Below are positions 35,966-48,497 of a stretch of DNA of 64,000 nt, piece by piece (within the stretch, counting starts at the first letter, position 1; each line of letters opens with the position of its first letter). The position numbers were made by a program, and so were the translations under genes. The DNA is from Hofstenia miamia (Eukaryota > Xenacoelomorpha > Acoela). The stretch covers positions 1,857,602 through 1,921,601 of the forward strand of contig SCFE01000006.1 in assembly GCA_004352715.1 (NCBI GenBank), read 5' to 3'. The notes under the pieces are model-generated. The model was given only the letters and a program-made list of their open reading frames with translations, made no database searches and was not told the origin of the DNA.

Positions 35966-37410
35966 TACCCTTTCAAATGTTCATGGAATTGAGGTAGCTG
36001 AATGATTACATTATAGCTAATTCTAAAACTAAATTATTATTTGCAGATAAAATTAACTGTTATGCCTAAATTAGTGTGAAAAATATATGCAGCATTAATC
36101 AGCATTAGTTTAGATAAACAAATGTGGTTTATATTTGCATAAAATATACCTGATTTTGGCAGCTACTCCTGATGTGATTTCACTTGACTGTGTCATTAAA
36201 TTGAAGTGTCTTGAAAAGAGCAATCTCCTATTATGATGATAATTTTAAGTTAATCCCCAAGTATTATTTGCAAATCCAGTTACAGACACAGATGTTTGAA
36301 AACAATGTTGGCATACTTTGTGTTCACATTCAAGACAAGGATGTCACTGATTTTCAATTGACTACCATTACAGTTGAATTTAATTGAGATTTCATATATC
36401 CAATGACTACTAAAGCAGTTGGTTATTGGAAAAAACTTATATTTAATAAATTGGGGTTATTTTTACTTGTTATGTGACATGTTAAAACAGAACAGCACTT
36501 ATATCTCATATTACTCTAAAAAGCAAATAATCAATGATCATTGAAAAATCAACAATATAATCTGTGTACTATACTATATACTAATACATAAATGAAAAAA
36601 GAATAAATGATTTCAAATTAAAATGACTTTTGAAAGTGAAAAATATAAGCTTAGTTGCATCCCATACATATAAGTTTATTGGAGTTATGTCAGAAATTTT
36701 AAAAACTTCAAATGAGTTAGCAATTGAAGGTTGGGACTTTAAATGGATATCACATTTCTCAAGACAAATACCAAATATTTCAAAATGGATACTTATTAAA
36801 AAGGGTGCATAAGGGACAGCACCTAGATAGGTCATCAAATATTTTGAGAGCTTTTTAAGAAAATATTTTCAGCTCAATTAACATAAAAATGTATTCTCAT
36901 TATTTTTGCTTACCTAATAAATTTTACACAAAAATATTCTGCATGACTTTATCAAATCAGTGTCTACATGCCATTACATAAAAAATTATATTTTATCAAC
37001 TTAATTTTTGTTGCTCTGCAGCAGTATCTGTTTTGAAATATTTGGTATTCATTTTGAGATGTTTGGTATTTCTTTTGAGAAATTCAGTATCCCTTTCAAA
37101 TACCAACCACAATTAAAGATCTTAAAAATAAATCAATACTAGTTGAACTTGAAAAATTTTTAAAAATCCATTATTTTAAACAAGTTTATATATTGAATAA
37201 TATTTTAAATGTAAGAACTTGGAATTGTATTGAAATCTGAAAAAACTCTACTGAACTCTATTGAAAAATATGCTAACTAAAAAGTTGAAAATCCTGAATG
37301 ATATAAACAATACAGTACATAACAGTTTTATAGTTTTCAGTATTTAAAAGGTCAAAAATGATGCAACAAAATTGAAAATTGTAATGCAATTAAAACAAAA
37401 TAAGTAATAT
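35966..37410. other. Non-coding sequence with a short minisatellite
   Basis: At 37,025-37,100 a motif of about 24 bp (TTTTGAAATATTTGGTATT) is repeated about three times, and an inverted relative lies at 36,745-36,795. The overlapping frames at 36,581-36,838 on both strands show no domain and probably reflect this repeat. Confidence 0.4.
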
Positions 37411-37601
37411 TGTAGCATCACTGGTAGTTGTTACTATTTATCGGCCAGATCTCACACTTTTCTTGTTAGCAACTGGTAGTTGTAATATTTGTACATATTG
37501 TAAATATTGTATATATAAAGCTGAAAGCATTTTGTAAATAGAAAAGAGTTTGAACTGTATTCTCTTTGTGTTCATTAGAATCACACCCCAGTGATTCTAC
37601 A
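37411..37601 (+). mobile_element. 5' LTR, 191 bp, small LTR family
   Basis: Starts TGTAGCATCACTGG and ends CCAGTGATTCTACA, nearly perfect inverted termini. A TATATAAAG box lies at about 37,511. It is followed directly by a primer-binding site. The minus-strand copy at 38,577-38,782 shares ATTTATCGGCCAG and TTTGTACATATTGTAAATA. Confidence 0.8.
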
Positions 37602-37619
37602 TGGCGACCATGACAGGAC
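37602..37619 (+). promoter_or_regulatory. Primer-binding site matching tRNA-Arg
   Basis: TGGCGACCATGACAGGAC follows the LTR without spacer and matches, with one mismatch (A for G), the complement of the 3' end of an animal tRNA-Arg. The internal region after it is short and has no gag or pol, so the element is truncated. Confidence 0.75.
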
Positions 37620-38576
37620 CCTGATGTGATGCAGAACATTTCAATGCCTCTCCGCAATATGAACCCAATCGATAGGAGTCAGCCAAGCCTACACCTTAGT
37701 TTTTGCATGTTTGAGCGAGGATCTTGTAATGATGCTGCAAAGATGGTTTTTAGTCTGCTGTTCCCAGTCATTGCTGGCCACAATTGGTGATGGACATGGT
37801 TTCAATGTATTGTATAATATAGGAAATATTTAAAACTGGAAACCCTTTTTTTGCTAATTTTGCTAGCAATTATATCCAAATTAGACATTTTAAAACACCT
37901 CAAAATTTCATGAAAATCCCCATTGATGTGTAACTATGAATATAGATGCAAAATTTGTAATCCACTATTCATTGAATGAGAATAGCTTAGAAATATATAT
38001 TTTGTGTTATTAAGAATTTTTTTAAACAAGAAAATATTTTTTGAAAATTAGGAAATCCAGTTTCAAATGTGTGGTAAATTCAATGGATAAAGCTCTATAG
38101 GCTAATTCAAGCAAAATATCAGTAATATTAAGTTTCCATAAAATTAAAGAAAGACTATTAACGCATTAATAAATCAAGCCGCACTTCAATTTAAATACAT
38201 CTTTATATTTTAAAAAGTATTTTTTTACGAAGTTAATTATTCTTAAACAAGGTGAGATTCAGTTGACCGAAATTACTTCGAAACAGTTTAAACGAAAACT
38301 CTCTGATCTGAAGCCTGAGGAAGGATTTAAATTCATCGTTTTATAATATATAATTTTTTATTACAAATAGACGGCTCAATTTTAAGTCAATAATCAAACA
38401 ATGGTTTTAATTAAAAACTATTAACGCGAGAGTGAAAGATACAGTATTATGATAAGATACAACAGAAATTGCCTAAAAAATAGAAACAAAATTTAAGTGG
38501 TTGTAGTCAACTCAGCTAGCAATTCTGTTAAGCGAAAATTTTCTTATTTGGTTGCCTCGGAGTTACATATATATAG
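37620..38576. other. Truncated LTR-element leader and non-coding sequence
   Basis: The first 200 bp or so after the primer-binding site may be retroelement leader. No gag or pol homology is visible; the rest is AT-rich. Confidence 0.4.
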
Positions 38577-38782
38577 TGTAGAATCACTTGATTGAATCTA
38601 GAGAGAACTTTGCCAGAGGAACAAGAGAACACGGTTAAACTATTTCTCTATTTACGGAATCTTGGGTGTCTATACAATGCGTATTTACAATATGTACAAA
38701 CATGAAAACAACTAGTCACTAGTCAACACGAAAAGCGAATGAGCTGGCCGATAAATAACAACAAATACCGAATGATGTTACA
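38577..38782 (-). mobile_element. Solo LTR, same family, 4-bp TSD ATAG
   Basis: On the minus strand it starts TGTAACATCATTCGG and ends GTGATTCTACA. ATAG flanks both sides (38,573-38,576 and 38,783-38,786). No internal sequence adjoins either side, so this is a solo LTR left by recombination. It is diverged from the copy at 37,411. Confidence 0.75.
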
Positions 38783-39847
38783 ATAGTAATGTAAAGCTGT
38801 CACAAAATCTGAGAAATCAAATTTATATAATAATGTGCCATAATGATCTTCTTAGGTCGTTGTTGTTTATAAATAATTGTAAGGGATTAAATATAAACAT
38901 TTGTTTAAAATTTAAAACAAAAAATTCTTTTGGCAGACTTTTGCAACTGTACACCAAGTGTATTCTGATCGCCATAATTGTATGCACGAGGGAACCGCGT
39001 GTCGCTATTCTGCGAGTTCTATCATGTAGTAATAAACCGCACTTGCAATATTTTTAGAAAGTAATCAAATTTATGAAAATCAGAACATGTATGAAATATG
39101 GGCTGCAACAGCTTGTAAATTTGATGAGAATTAGGTATTTCTGTATCAAAAAGATTGTTGATGAGGTTAGAATATCAACGATACAGAAGCAATTTAACTA
39201 GGTGTAGAATTTTTCAAAATGTATTGTTTTATATTTTTTCCTTTATCGGTTCAAGTAGAATTAATGAAAGAATTCTTTGTTTAATATTATAAATCGACTA
39301 AACTAAGCACATTTTGTAATCCACATGAGAAAATCGGAGTTGATGGATTGTTTGCAATTGTTAGCTAGCAGAACATCCGTCACGAACTTATGTGAATTTT
39401 CTTGTACAAACATTTACAGACATTATTGAAGGATTTGAACAGATCTGTTTAGATATAAAAGTTTTCGTTCATCGCCCATTATAATTTAAAATTCTCCGTT
39501 AGTTTTCAAACATAATCGTGTTATTGATTTTCATGGCCTGTCAAATATTTTCTGTATAATAGTACTTATTATTCATCGGTACTGTAAGAAATTGATAAAA
39601 AAAATATTCACACCAATGTACATTTAACGACAATAGTAATTTATGAACAATTGCTTGATATGCTATTTAAAATAATGAATTGAAACAGTTGAAACATTTT
39701 AATCAATTTTATAATGTTCATTAACTGATATTAACAACTCGTACAGCTTGAGTACTTCTTTTTCAATCTATTAAGACTATTTATTAGAGCTGCCTTGTTA
39801 ATTTCGAATATTACAACTGATATTTGCCTGTTTATTATACAGTTTAG
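38783..39847. other. Intergenic, nothing recognised
   Basis: A 74-codon plus-strand frame (38,833-39,057) has no motif. Otherwise AT-rich non-coding sequence. Confidence 0.4.
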
Positions 39848-42160
39848 TTAGGCTTAAGTGGTGGTTTTAAACATTGGAATGCATGTGGGAAATGCAAGAA
39901 AACAACTGACGAGCAATACTGGGTTCAACGCGATGTTTGTGACTCATGGAACCATCTATCTTGCGCGGTCGGGAATATTTTGTTAACACCTTTGACTCGT
40001 TGGAAAAACTTTGAGAACATTGAACTTTATAAGACCTTTAATGGCCCCACGCGAAAATCGAAGCAACTTGATTTTATTCTATGTTCTGTTGAAGATATCT
40101 ACTACACTACGTCATGTTTGCTGCATTTAAAGTCTAATCATCGAGGATTGGTAGTGGTTCAAGTGGAAAAGCCGAATAACCGCGAAGTCACTGTCTTTCG
40201 CGATCTTAGACCTGACAATCGGAAGTTATTCAATTATTATATTAACAACGAATCTTTCGTGGAAGTTTTAAATCAGAGTGACCCTAACAGTGCGCAGATG
40301 TGTTAATTCATAGATTAAGCAAGCATATGACTTATGCTGCCCTCTCCGCTGTGTAAAGGTTTCCAGGAAAGATGCGTTCTATATCAATCCTGACGTGAAG
40401 GTTCTGCTCAAGCAGAAACACAATCATCTTGATCCGAACTCTAGAAAAGCTCTGCAGTTATCAAATCTTGTGGGCGAAAAGATTTTGAAAAACATACAAA
40501 GGAAAAACCGGAGCCGCGACTGGTGGTCAACTGTCAACGCTATAACCAGCGCAAAGTCATCCAGTTTGATTCCGTTCTCAGCCGATGAGATTAACGCCCA
40601 TTTCACTTACATCAGCACAACTGACAACTACACGATGCCGGAGAATACTTATGTCATGAGTCCGCCCGCGTTTACTTTTGAACCATATCAATTGTACTAC
40701 TCCCTCCTGTCTTTGAAAGATACTTCTGTTGGGTACGACGAGTTACCTGCCTGGGTTTTTCGTTCTAATGCTCATATTCTAGCCGAGCCCATTTGTCATA
40801 TCTACAATATATCGATTCATAACTCTTGCTTTCCAGACGCATTCAAACTGGCGAAAATCATTCCTATTCCCAAAATTGCAAAGGTCAAATCTTTAGATCA
40901 GCTACGGCCAATTTCAGTTACGACTGTGCTGTAAAGACATTTTGAACGCCTTCTGTACACTCACTTTCTGAAAGTACCTTACAATTTGTGGTGGTCTCTG
41001 AATCAGTTTGGTTTTCGTACAGGTGTGTCAACACAAGAAGCTCTACTTAATGTTCTTCAAAATTGCCAGGATCTTGCGACTACTAACCATGATAGAACTC
41101 GCATTTTCTCACTGGATCTCAACAAAGCATTCGACAGGGTTCCTCACTCAGTGATTCATAATCAACTAAGGAGTCTCCAAGACATTCCGGACCATATTCG
41201 TAATTTGTTAGTGGACTTCCTACAAGTCCGTAAGTAAACAATATGTTAGACATGAGGGCACCTCTTCTGATATCATTACCATCAATACTGGTGTGCTGCA
41301 AGGGACGCTAAATGGACCACCGCTATTCAACATTTCTTACGATGGTTTACAAGTTAATGTGCAAAGTACATCTTTGACTAAGTTTGCTGATGATCTTAGC
41401 CCAATTGTAAGCATTAAAGTGGATGATTATGACTTCACCGTTTACGCTCTCATCTCAATTCAGAAATGGTGTCAGGAAAACGGATTTACTCTAAATGACA
41501 GTAAAACGAAGCAGGCCTTGGTTATGTTTAATNNNNNNNNNNNNNNNNNNNNNGTGGATGATTATGACTTCACCGTTTACGCTCTCATCTCAATTCAGAA
41601 ATGGTGTCAGGAAAACGGATTTACTCTAAATGACAGTAAAACGAAGCAGGCCTTGGTTATGTTTAATAACAAAACATGACATTATTGTTCGTTAAATTCC
41701 CCCAATAGCTTGAAATTACTGGGCGTCGAGTTTGACTGTAATCTTAGTTTTGGCTCACATATAAATTCCGTTTTGAAAACGGTCCAATTCGCGATTATAT
41801 CTAATTCGTAGATTGAAATCTCCAGGTTTTACTATCACACGGAATGCGAATTACTTTATAAGTCTCTGATACTGTAAAAAAATTTTGTATTGCAGCACCG
41901 TTTGGGCGAGCTGCCGAAAGTCTGATTTATTGAAGATCGACAAAATGCATAGACGTGCGGTCCGGTGTGGTATTATTCCTTCCTTCAAACCCATTAGCGA
42001 CTATATCAAGGAACGAGATGAACAGATGTTTGCTAAGATTTCCCAATCATCCTTTAAAGCGATCCCATCACGTCAGGAATATGCTGATGTTCGACTCAGG
42101 GAGAGACTGCCCTCATCACTCAACGACTGCAACAATATCGGATGTTTTTCTGATATTTAA
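39848..42160 (+). pseudogene. Non-LTR retrotransposon (LINE) ORF2, internally deleted and broken
   Basis: The first open frame (39,848-40,306) begins with a PHD-like finger (CGKC...YWVQRDVCDSWNHLSC, first Cys of the WxQC motif replaced by Arg). It runs straight into an endonuclease C-terminus (PTRKSKQLDFIL...SNHRGLVV), so most of the endonuclease is missing. Reverse-transcriptase blocks follow: LAKIIPIPK and LRPISV (about 40,850-40,915), NQFGFRTGVSTQEAL (from 41,001), LDLNKAFDRVPH (41,115), GVLQGTLNGPPLF (41,291) and the catalytic FADD (41,383-41,394), then KLLGVEFDCNLSFGSHI and a C-terminal YCSTVW...HRRAVR block. Stops at 40,304, 40,932 and 41,235 and frameshifts inactivate it. The arrangement suits CR1/L2/jockey-like LINEs. 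The tail after 42,160 has TTATC repeats. Confidence 0.85.
41419..41667. other. Overlap duplication around the 21-N gap at 41,533
   Basis: The segment from GTGGATGATTATGACTTC to GTTATGTTTAAT before the gap (41,419-41,532) is repeated exactly from 41,554. The doubled reverse-transcriptase segment is an assembly artefact. Confidence 0.9.
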
Positions 42161-43200
42161 TTAAATTCTTATCTATCTTATCTTATCTATATTTTCGAGT
42201 TCTATTGCTCACTGGCTCCAAGTTATTATTACTTTTTTGGCAAGGGAAACGCCTTTCATTTAGAGGGATCAGTAATAAATATGCTTTTTATTTCTTCATG
42301 CAAAGATTTGTGTGAATATTGTAATTTTCTTCATTCTAGACACTGACACATCACGTAGGTTTTTTCTTAGTAATTGAAAATAATTCAAGAAAACGAAAAC
42401 AAATTATTGATAGGTTCAAATTTTGAATTTATGGAAGCATCAATTTATTGGCATGGCATCGGAGAGAATTCACACCCTTATACTAAGGGGGCTATTGGTC
42501 AAACCTTAGTTCCCCTACAAATTCTTCGAAGTGTTTGAGAAACACAAAGCTCAATTTTCATTTATCCTTTGGTACATACACACTAAGACTTAATTATTTA
42601 AAATTCACGCAAACTTGCTTAGATATGTTTGTGGGGTATGTATTGACACCCAAAAGTTAAAATAAAAATGTTTAATTACTCGCCCCGAACTTCAAGAAAT
42701 ACCTTCTCTCGCTTTGCTTAGTCATCCATCTGCTTTTTATTATAGCCAAATGAACATTTTGAAGGACACTTCAAATTCAAATAGTGTTGTCTGTCTATAT
42801 TTAATATCTTCTGAATATAAGTGTATGCGAATACATTTCCTTGTCTTTTGACGAAGATAATTATTTGTTTCCATCTCATTGATTGATATATTGAGCTTTC
42901 TTTTATTTAATACAACGCTACACTAGTTTGCAGTTACCGAGCATTTCTTTTACTATAATTGCCCTTTCATATGTTCACCTCGCTTAATTATCAACTCTGC
43001 TTTCAATGTTATATGCTTTCCAAACACTTTTCTATGCCAAATGTAAATATTTTCCGCTTTATAATTTGCTTTACCGTCTGATATTGTTTGCTGTTCGGAT
43101 TTCATATAATTTGCAATCTTCAAGCGATACATTTTGTATAATCAATGAATTTCTATACTTGTCATACTACTTGAATTTTCAAATGTTAATCTAACATTAA
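42161..43200. other. LINE tail and AVL9 upstream region
   Basis: Contains (TTATC)n-like words at 42,166-42,192, the presumed LINE 3' tail, then AT-rich sequence up to the AVL9 5' end. No promoter motif was recognised with confidence. Confidence 0.4.
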
Positions 43201-43207
43201 TTTTCAG
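43185..43207 (+). promoter_or_regulatory. Splice acceptor upstream of the AVL9 start codon
   Basis: CTAACATTAATTTTCAG ends at 43,207, 31 bases before the chosen ATG, with a branch-like CTAAC. This could be the acceptor of a 5' untranslated exon or of spliced-leader trans-splicing. It is the only CAG-type acceptor attached to this gene; the coding acceptors are all TAG. Confidence 0.4.
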
Positions 43208-43238
43208 TAATGAAAACCTATGGGTAGTGTTTATTCTA

Positions 43239-43356
43239 ATGTGTGAACAACCACAATATTCTCAAGATCTCATCCTACATTTATTAGTGATTGGCTTTCA
43301 TCATAAACGCGGCTGTCAAGTTGAATACTGTTATCCACCTATCACTCCTTTTAAAG
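43239..43356 (+). CDS. AVL9: AVL9 exon 1
   Basis: ATG at 43,239 starts a frame reading MCEQPQYSQDL then LHLLVIGFHHKRGC. It is the first in-frame ATG before the conserved GFHHKxGCQVE block, after upstream stops. It ends in phase 1 at a GTACAG donor (43,357). Intron 1 is 46 nt and ends AAATAG. Confidence 0.85.
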
Positions 43357-46300
43357 GTACAGTACATTTTCTAATAAATATTTAATTCTATTTTTTAAAT
43401 AGATAGCGGGGAGCCTGATGTAGTCATTCTACCGGAGGAATGGCAAAATTTACCATTCCTTGCAATGCCAGATGGCGCTCATAATTCAGACTGTGATAGC
43501 ATCTATTTTACACTTCCGTGTCGAAAGGAGGCTACTGTTGTTTTTCTTTTTATATATTAGATTAATAAAAATATTTTAGATTAAAAGCTGCCTTTTTGGT
43601 GTGTCATGCTATCGTCAAATTAATGCTCGAGACCTAAATGTTTGTAAAAGTGACGTCACACGTGGTACTGTTCAAAAAAGTGTTTGTGTTTTAAGCACTT
43701 TGCCCTTGTTCGGTGTTATTGAAACTAAGTTGGAAATGGTAACATGTGCATACTTTGAAGGAAAAGACTTTAGTTTAGTAAGTGTATTTCGTTACATTCA
43801 TTGTTTAACCTGTTCAATTTGGTGTGATGCCTTTTAGTTTTAAATATGCATAGAGAAAATTGTGTAAATTCTGTACAAATGCACCTATTAAACTTTCCCT
43901 ACCAATCTATATCTGTTAATTTTTGCATTTTAATTAGATCATTGCTCCTTAGTGTAATTTATTCATATTTTAGATAAAAGAATTTCTCTAAAATTGTTTT
44001 TATACGGGCATTGTTTTAATTACCATGTAATATTATTTTTCAGTTATGTGTTCGATGTTTTTACGTTCTGAAGCCTTGTTTAGTTTTTGGTTGGATGAAA
44101 GTGTGATGGTAATACTTGCATATCATGACCCCTGTATTGTTGTCATTCGTTGTGAAATTTTTACAAATATTTGAACATCCGTAGTTGTATAAATAAATGT
44201 TGAGGTTCTTTTCATTTATTATTTTTGGGTCAGTCCATAAAACTCGGCAGTTATTCAAAAAATGCTATTTCCATTGAATACAAAATGTTTTACTATTTAC
44301 AAAAAACTGAGTTAATAAATCTCCACCCAATTTTTTAATGTTATTTAAATACTCTCTACAACTTATTCTTTAGGTATGTCCAATCCTCTCTGCTAATATT
44401 TGTTGTTTCATGTTTGATAAATTTCGTAATGCATGTTCATTAGTGAATGATCTGCCTCGGTTCTTCCTTGGGTTCTCCAGGTGAGAAAACATAAAGCGGT
44501 CACACATATTGTTAATCGGAGAATATGGAGATTGCCATAACTTTTGAGATTTCTTTGTATCCAAGAAGCAATTGGTAATTTTATAGCAGTGAGGTCGGGC
44601 ATCATCGTGAACCAATTTGAAATTTCTCCCAGTTAATGGCTGACAATGATGAGAAAATGTAATCATTAATTAGAATGTATTAAGAATTTGTTATCACATC
44701 TAACTATCAACTAGGCATCTTCACATACCAACTGCTCTACATGCAGGTTACAATAGTTAACTTATTTAATTATTCCGGGTTTTATTTGAAAGCATATCTT
44801 GAAGTTGCTTAGGTATTTGTTTTGAGCATCTAGAAAAGCTGTAGTAATTTATACCACATAAATCCTAGGGTCGAATGCTTTTCATTGCCTTTAGATTATT
44901 TGACAATTGAAAATGAATCATGATATATATTAATTGTTCACAAACGAGATTAGACATTAGTGTTGTGCAATTACGTATTACAATGTTGCAATGCCACGTA
45001 AAATTTGCAGTTGTAGTTACTTAAATAATTGTTTTTAGACAAACTGATTTGTCAATGTTTTCATGAGAGTGGGTTTCTTATAACGTATTGTAAACGTTGC
45101 CTGATGATTAAATTTTTGAATTCATATTTACCTAGTTAGTCATGGCAAACTAATTTAATATGAAAATTTTTGCTTTTTTATATTGAGAAGTTTTTGTGTT
45201 AAAAGTTTGTACAAAATCACTTATTTTTAACGTATTCTATTGTCTTGTTGAATGTATTACAAGAAATATGATACCAATATTTCTACATGAGTTTTTCGTA
45301 AATTTGAGTTCACATTTAAGTTCACATTTTATGCGATAGTAGTAGTAGTTGTTGTTTACCCTCCAAATCAATTACAACTGAGTTAACATACTTGCAATAA
45401 TTTGTTTACCTACTTTCCACCCCACCATATTTACTAACACAGTTAATTAATATTCTTAACTTGAAGTTGGTTGTTCCAAGTCAATAGCATCGGACTCTAC
45501 GCGATAGCATTCAGCAACATTTTATCAAGAATTTTCCATTTAAGTTTTTGTTGTATATCGAATATTTTACTTGTTTATGGTTCGTAATGTGGGAGCAAGT
45601 CCCACAGGTGTCTTTAGTTTCTCTTCGATAAAACCTTATTGTTCAATTGCAGTTATCAAAGTCTTGTGAATTTTAATACTTATAGGATCCTATTCCTTAC
45701 TTTCGTCACCCAATACGTCATGCTTTAACTTGACCTTGTGATGTGCAGTTAATTAAAACATCTTGTTCCTATTTGGCGTAAAGTCTCCGGCAATATGTCG
45801 TTTCTTTACGTTGAACTTCCAATTTATTATGTAAATAAGCGCTCAATATACTGTTAATGAATGGAATCACTTGTTTCTTGTTCAAATACGTTTGTTAAAT
45901 TTATCAATAATTTAATTATGCGTTGCTGCTAAGTAGATAGAGCTTTTGTATTTCAACCTAAATGAAGTCATTTCATTTCAACTGGAATATAACTGGTTGT
46001 GGGTGAACTTCTACAACTATTGGCTCAAACAATTTCTTTGTTTTGAAACAGCTAATTACTCGGAGCACTTAGTTGAATAATTAGTGTAATGCTTACAATA
46101 TTCTGCAACAATTCCTTTTTCTTCGATTTACTTTGTTCAATTTGACCAAATCTACAATTTCGTTCTTTACCGAAAGCAAACAGAATCTTTTAAATATTGT
46201 CATTAATAACATCAACGTAATCAGGGTGGGTATGCTTAAAATAATGTGTTTTAGACTATACATATAAGAATCACTTAAGAGAGTTTTAACAACCAAAAAA

Positions 46301-48461
46301 CATTCGCACCTATATTATTTTCCCAGCTCGTAATTGGGATATCATTTAGTAGTTATTGGTTTTCAACAGTGTTATTAAATTATTAATTATATTGCGATTT
46401 TTAGGTGGAACTTTTGGAAAATTGTTACAAAAACCTAACTATCATGATCACAAGCAGTATCATCAACAGCTCTATTCTTTACGAAGGGTTTGATGCTTCA
46501 GGTCTAATATCACGCTCGCAGTCCACCGTTCTCATTTTATTTAAATTGTTGCTCTTAGAGAAAGGTGTGCTATTTTTCTCCAACAAAGCGAGTCCTGTTT
46601 GTCGCACTATGCTTACAGTGTTGTCTTTGTTTCCAGATTTGGTGAGTTGTAATAATAAATATAGGCAGTTTTCAAATAAAGCCGAATCGATAGTTGTTTT
46701 ACTATAAATTTGTCATTAATGCCTGATTTAATGCCATTTTTTCCTGCAGCAATTGTTTAACTTTAGTAAAATTTTGTATTTTATTCATCGAGCATTACTT
46801 ATTTATTTCTTAAAATAATTGAGAAATATCTTTGAAATGGATTGCCATTTTTTCTATTTAATTCATACGCTAAAATACATTTTTTCAGTTGAGAATTTAG
46901 ATTCGGATGGGCTTATTCTATTGTAATCATATGCAGTTGGACCAAAAGCAAATTGTCAATTTACCAGTAATCGATCTTGAACATTTTGGAATTAATATTG
47001 ACGAATACGATAATCTTGAATATAGTGATGTTCCAAACTATAGCCAATCACAACCTGCTTTAAGATCCGAAGATTGTGGTATGTCTAATTATATTCTACG
47101 TGTTGTAAATATGGTCTAAGCATTAACATAAATTAATAAATTGTTTAAATAAGAGATTTTAGATAAAGTTTCTAATGCAGAAAACAGCGTTGACTCCGTT
47201 GAAGATTCCATTCATACACAACCAGACACTGATTCCGACTTCGAAATCTTAGATCCTGTTGAACATCCGCTTCTAATTACCAACAATAAAGGATTTCCAT
47301 TGTCTCTATTTACGTATGGGAGTCTTCTTTTACCCTATGCCTCTCTCCAAAATTATGAAGTTATTGAGGACCCTCTTATTCCTTCTTTTTGTATCGGCAC
47401 CACTAACGCTCTCTTTAAGAGACACGAGCGTGTTGATGCAATGGTCACTATAAATGAAGATGGGGTTATTGACATTGAGGTAATGCTTTCGATTGTATAT
47501 TTATATCAACAAGCAATATTTTTTTCAAAAGTCATGTAATTTTTTTTGCAAATAACTTGCAGTGTATAACAGTTGAAGGTTTATGTTTCTGAGTACCTTC
47601 TTATGGGAGTATAGCATGTAAGTAGTTAGGTTATATAATGATAGGAGCCGTTTATCAATTATACGCTATGAATCCCAAAAAGATTGATCAGGATTTGTTA
47701 TCTAAACATTGCACGCATCGACGTATTTATCGAACGCGATCAAACAGAAAGAAACAATGTAAAGATTATTTCCGTCTAATGTATTTCTAATTCGTTTGTA
47801 CATGCTTTTCTATTGACTATTGCTTCCTGTTATTTATCCATTTGTGAATTCTTTTCACTTGAATTCTGATATGCTGATAGACGATATGTCAAACCTGATA
47901 ACTTTGACAAAATGTTTACATTGACTTATAATACGTCAATAATTGTATTTGACATTGAAGTTATGTGAAATTTTATGAAATTTATCCTAGACAGCTATGC
48001 CGCTCTTTTGATTATTTCTATTTCAGTCCCAAAACTATTTATTCATGCTGTGTTAATTTAGCACACTTTACACTTATATTTTAGAAAAACTCTAAATATT
48101 TATCATTTGATTTCCATTTACTGTACACGTGTATGATTTTATTGGCTTCAATTAGATATGTTTTATTCTCAATGATTTGCTATTTTTAGTCTATCACGTC
48201 CCTGGTTGAGATTAATTGTTACCCACATCAAGGATTCTTTGATTAGAATGTTTAAAAGGCAACTTTTTAAGTGTTAATTTCGCTTATCAAAGAAAAATCA
48301 CTTTGATTGGAATTTCCATCGCAGTGAGAATTGTGCATTAATTATATATTCCATATTTTACGAAGTAAGTCTCACTGGAATTGGTAGTTACTTGTAATTA
48401 AATATATTTTGAATGTTTCACAAAATATAATTCAATAGTTTAGTAAATTAATTTCAATTCG

Positions 48462-48497
<36 letters not shown>

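Noticed and set aside
36581-36838. Overlapping frames on both strands (85 and 60 codons)
   Set aside because: No motif on either strand. The sequence is related to a nearby minisatellite in inverted orientation.
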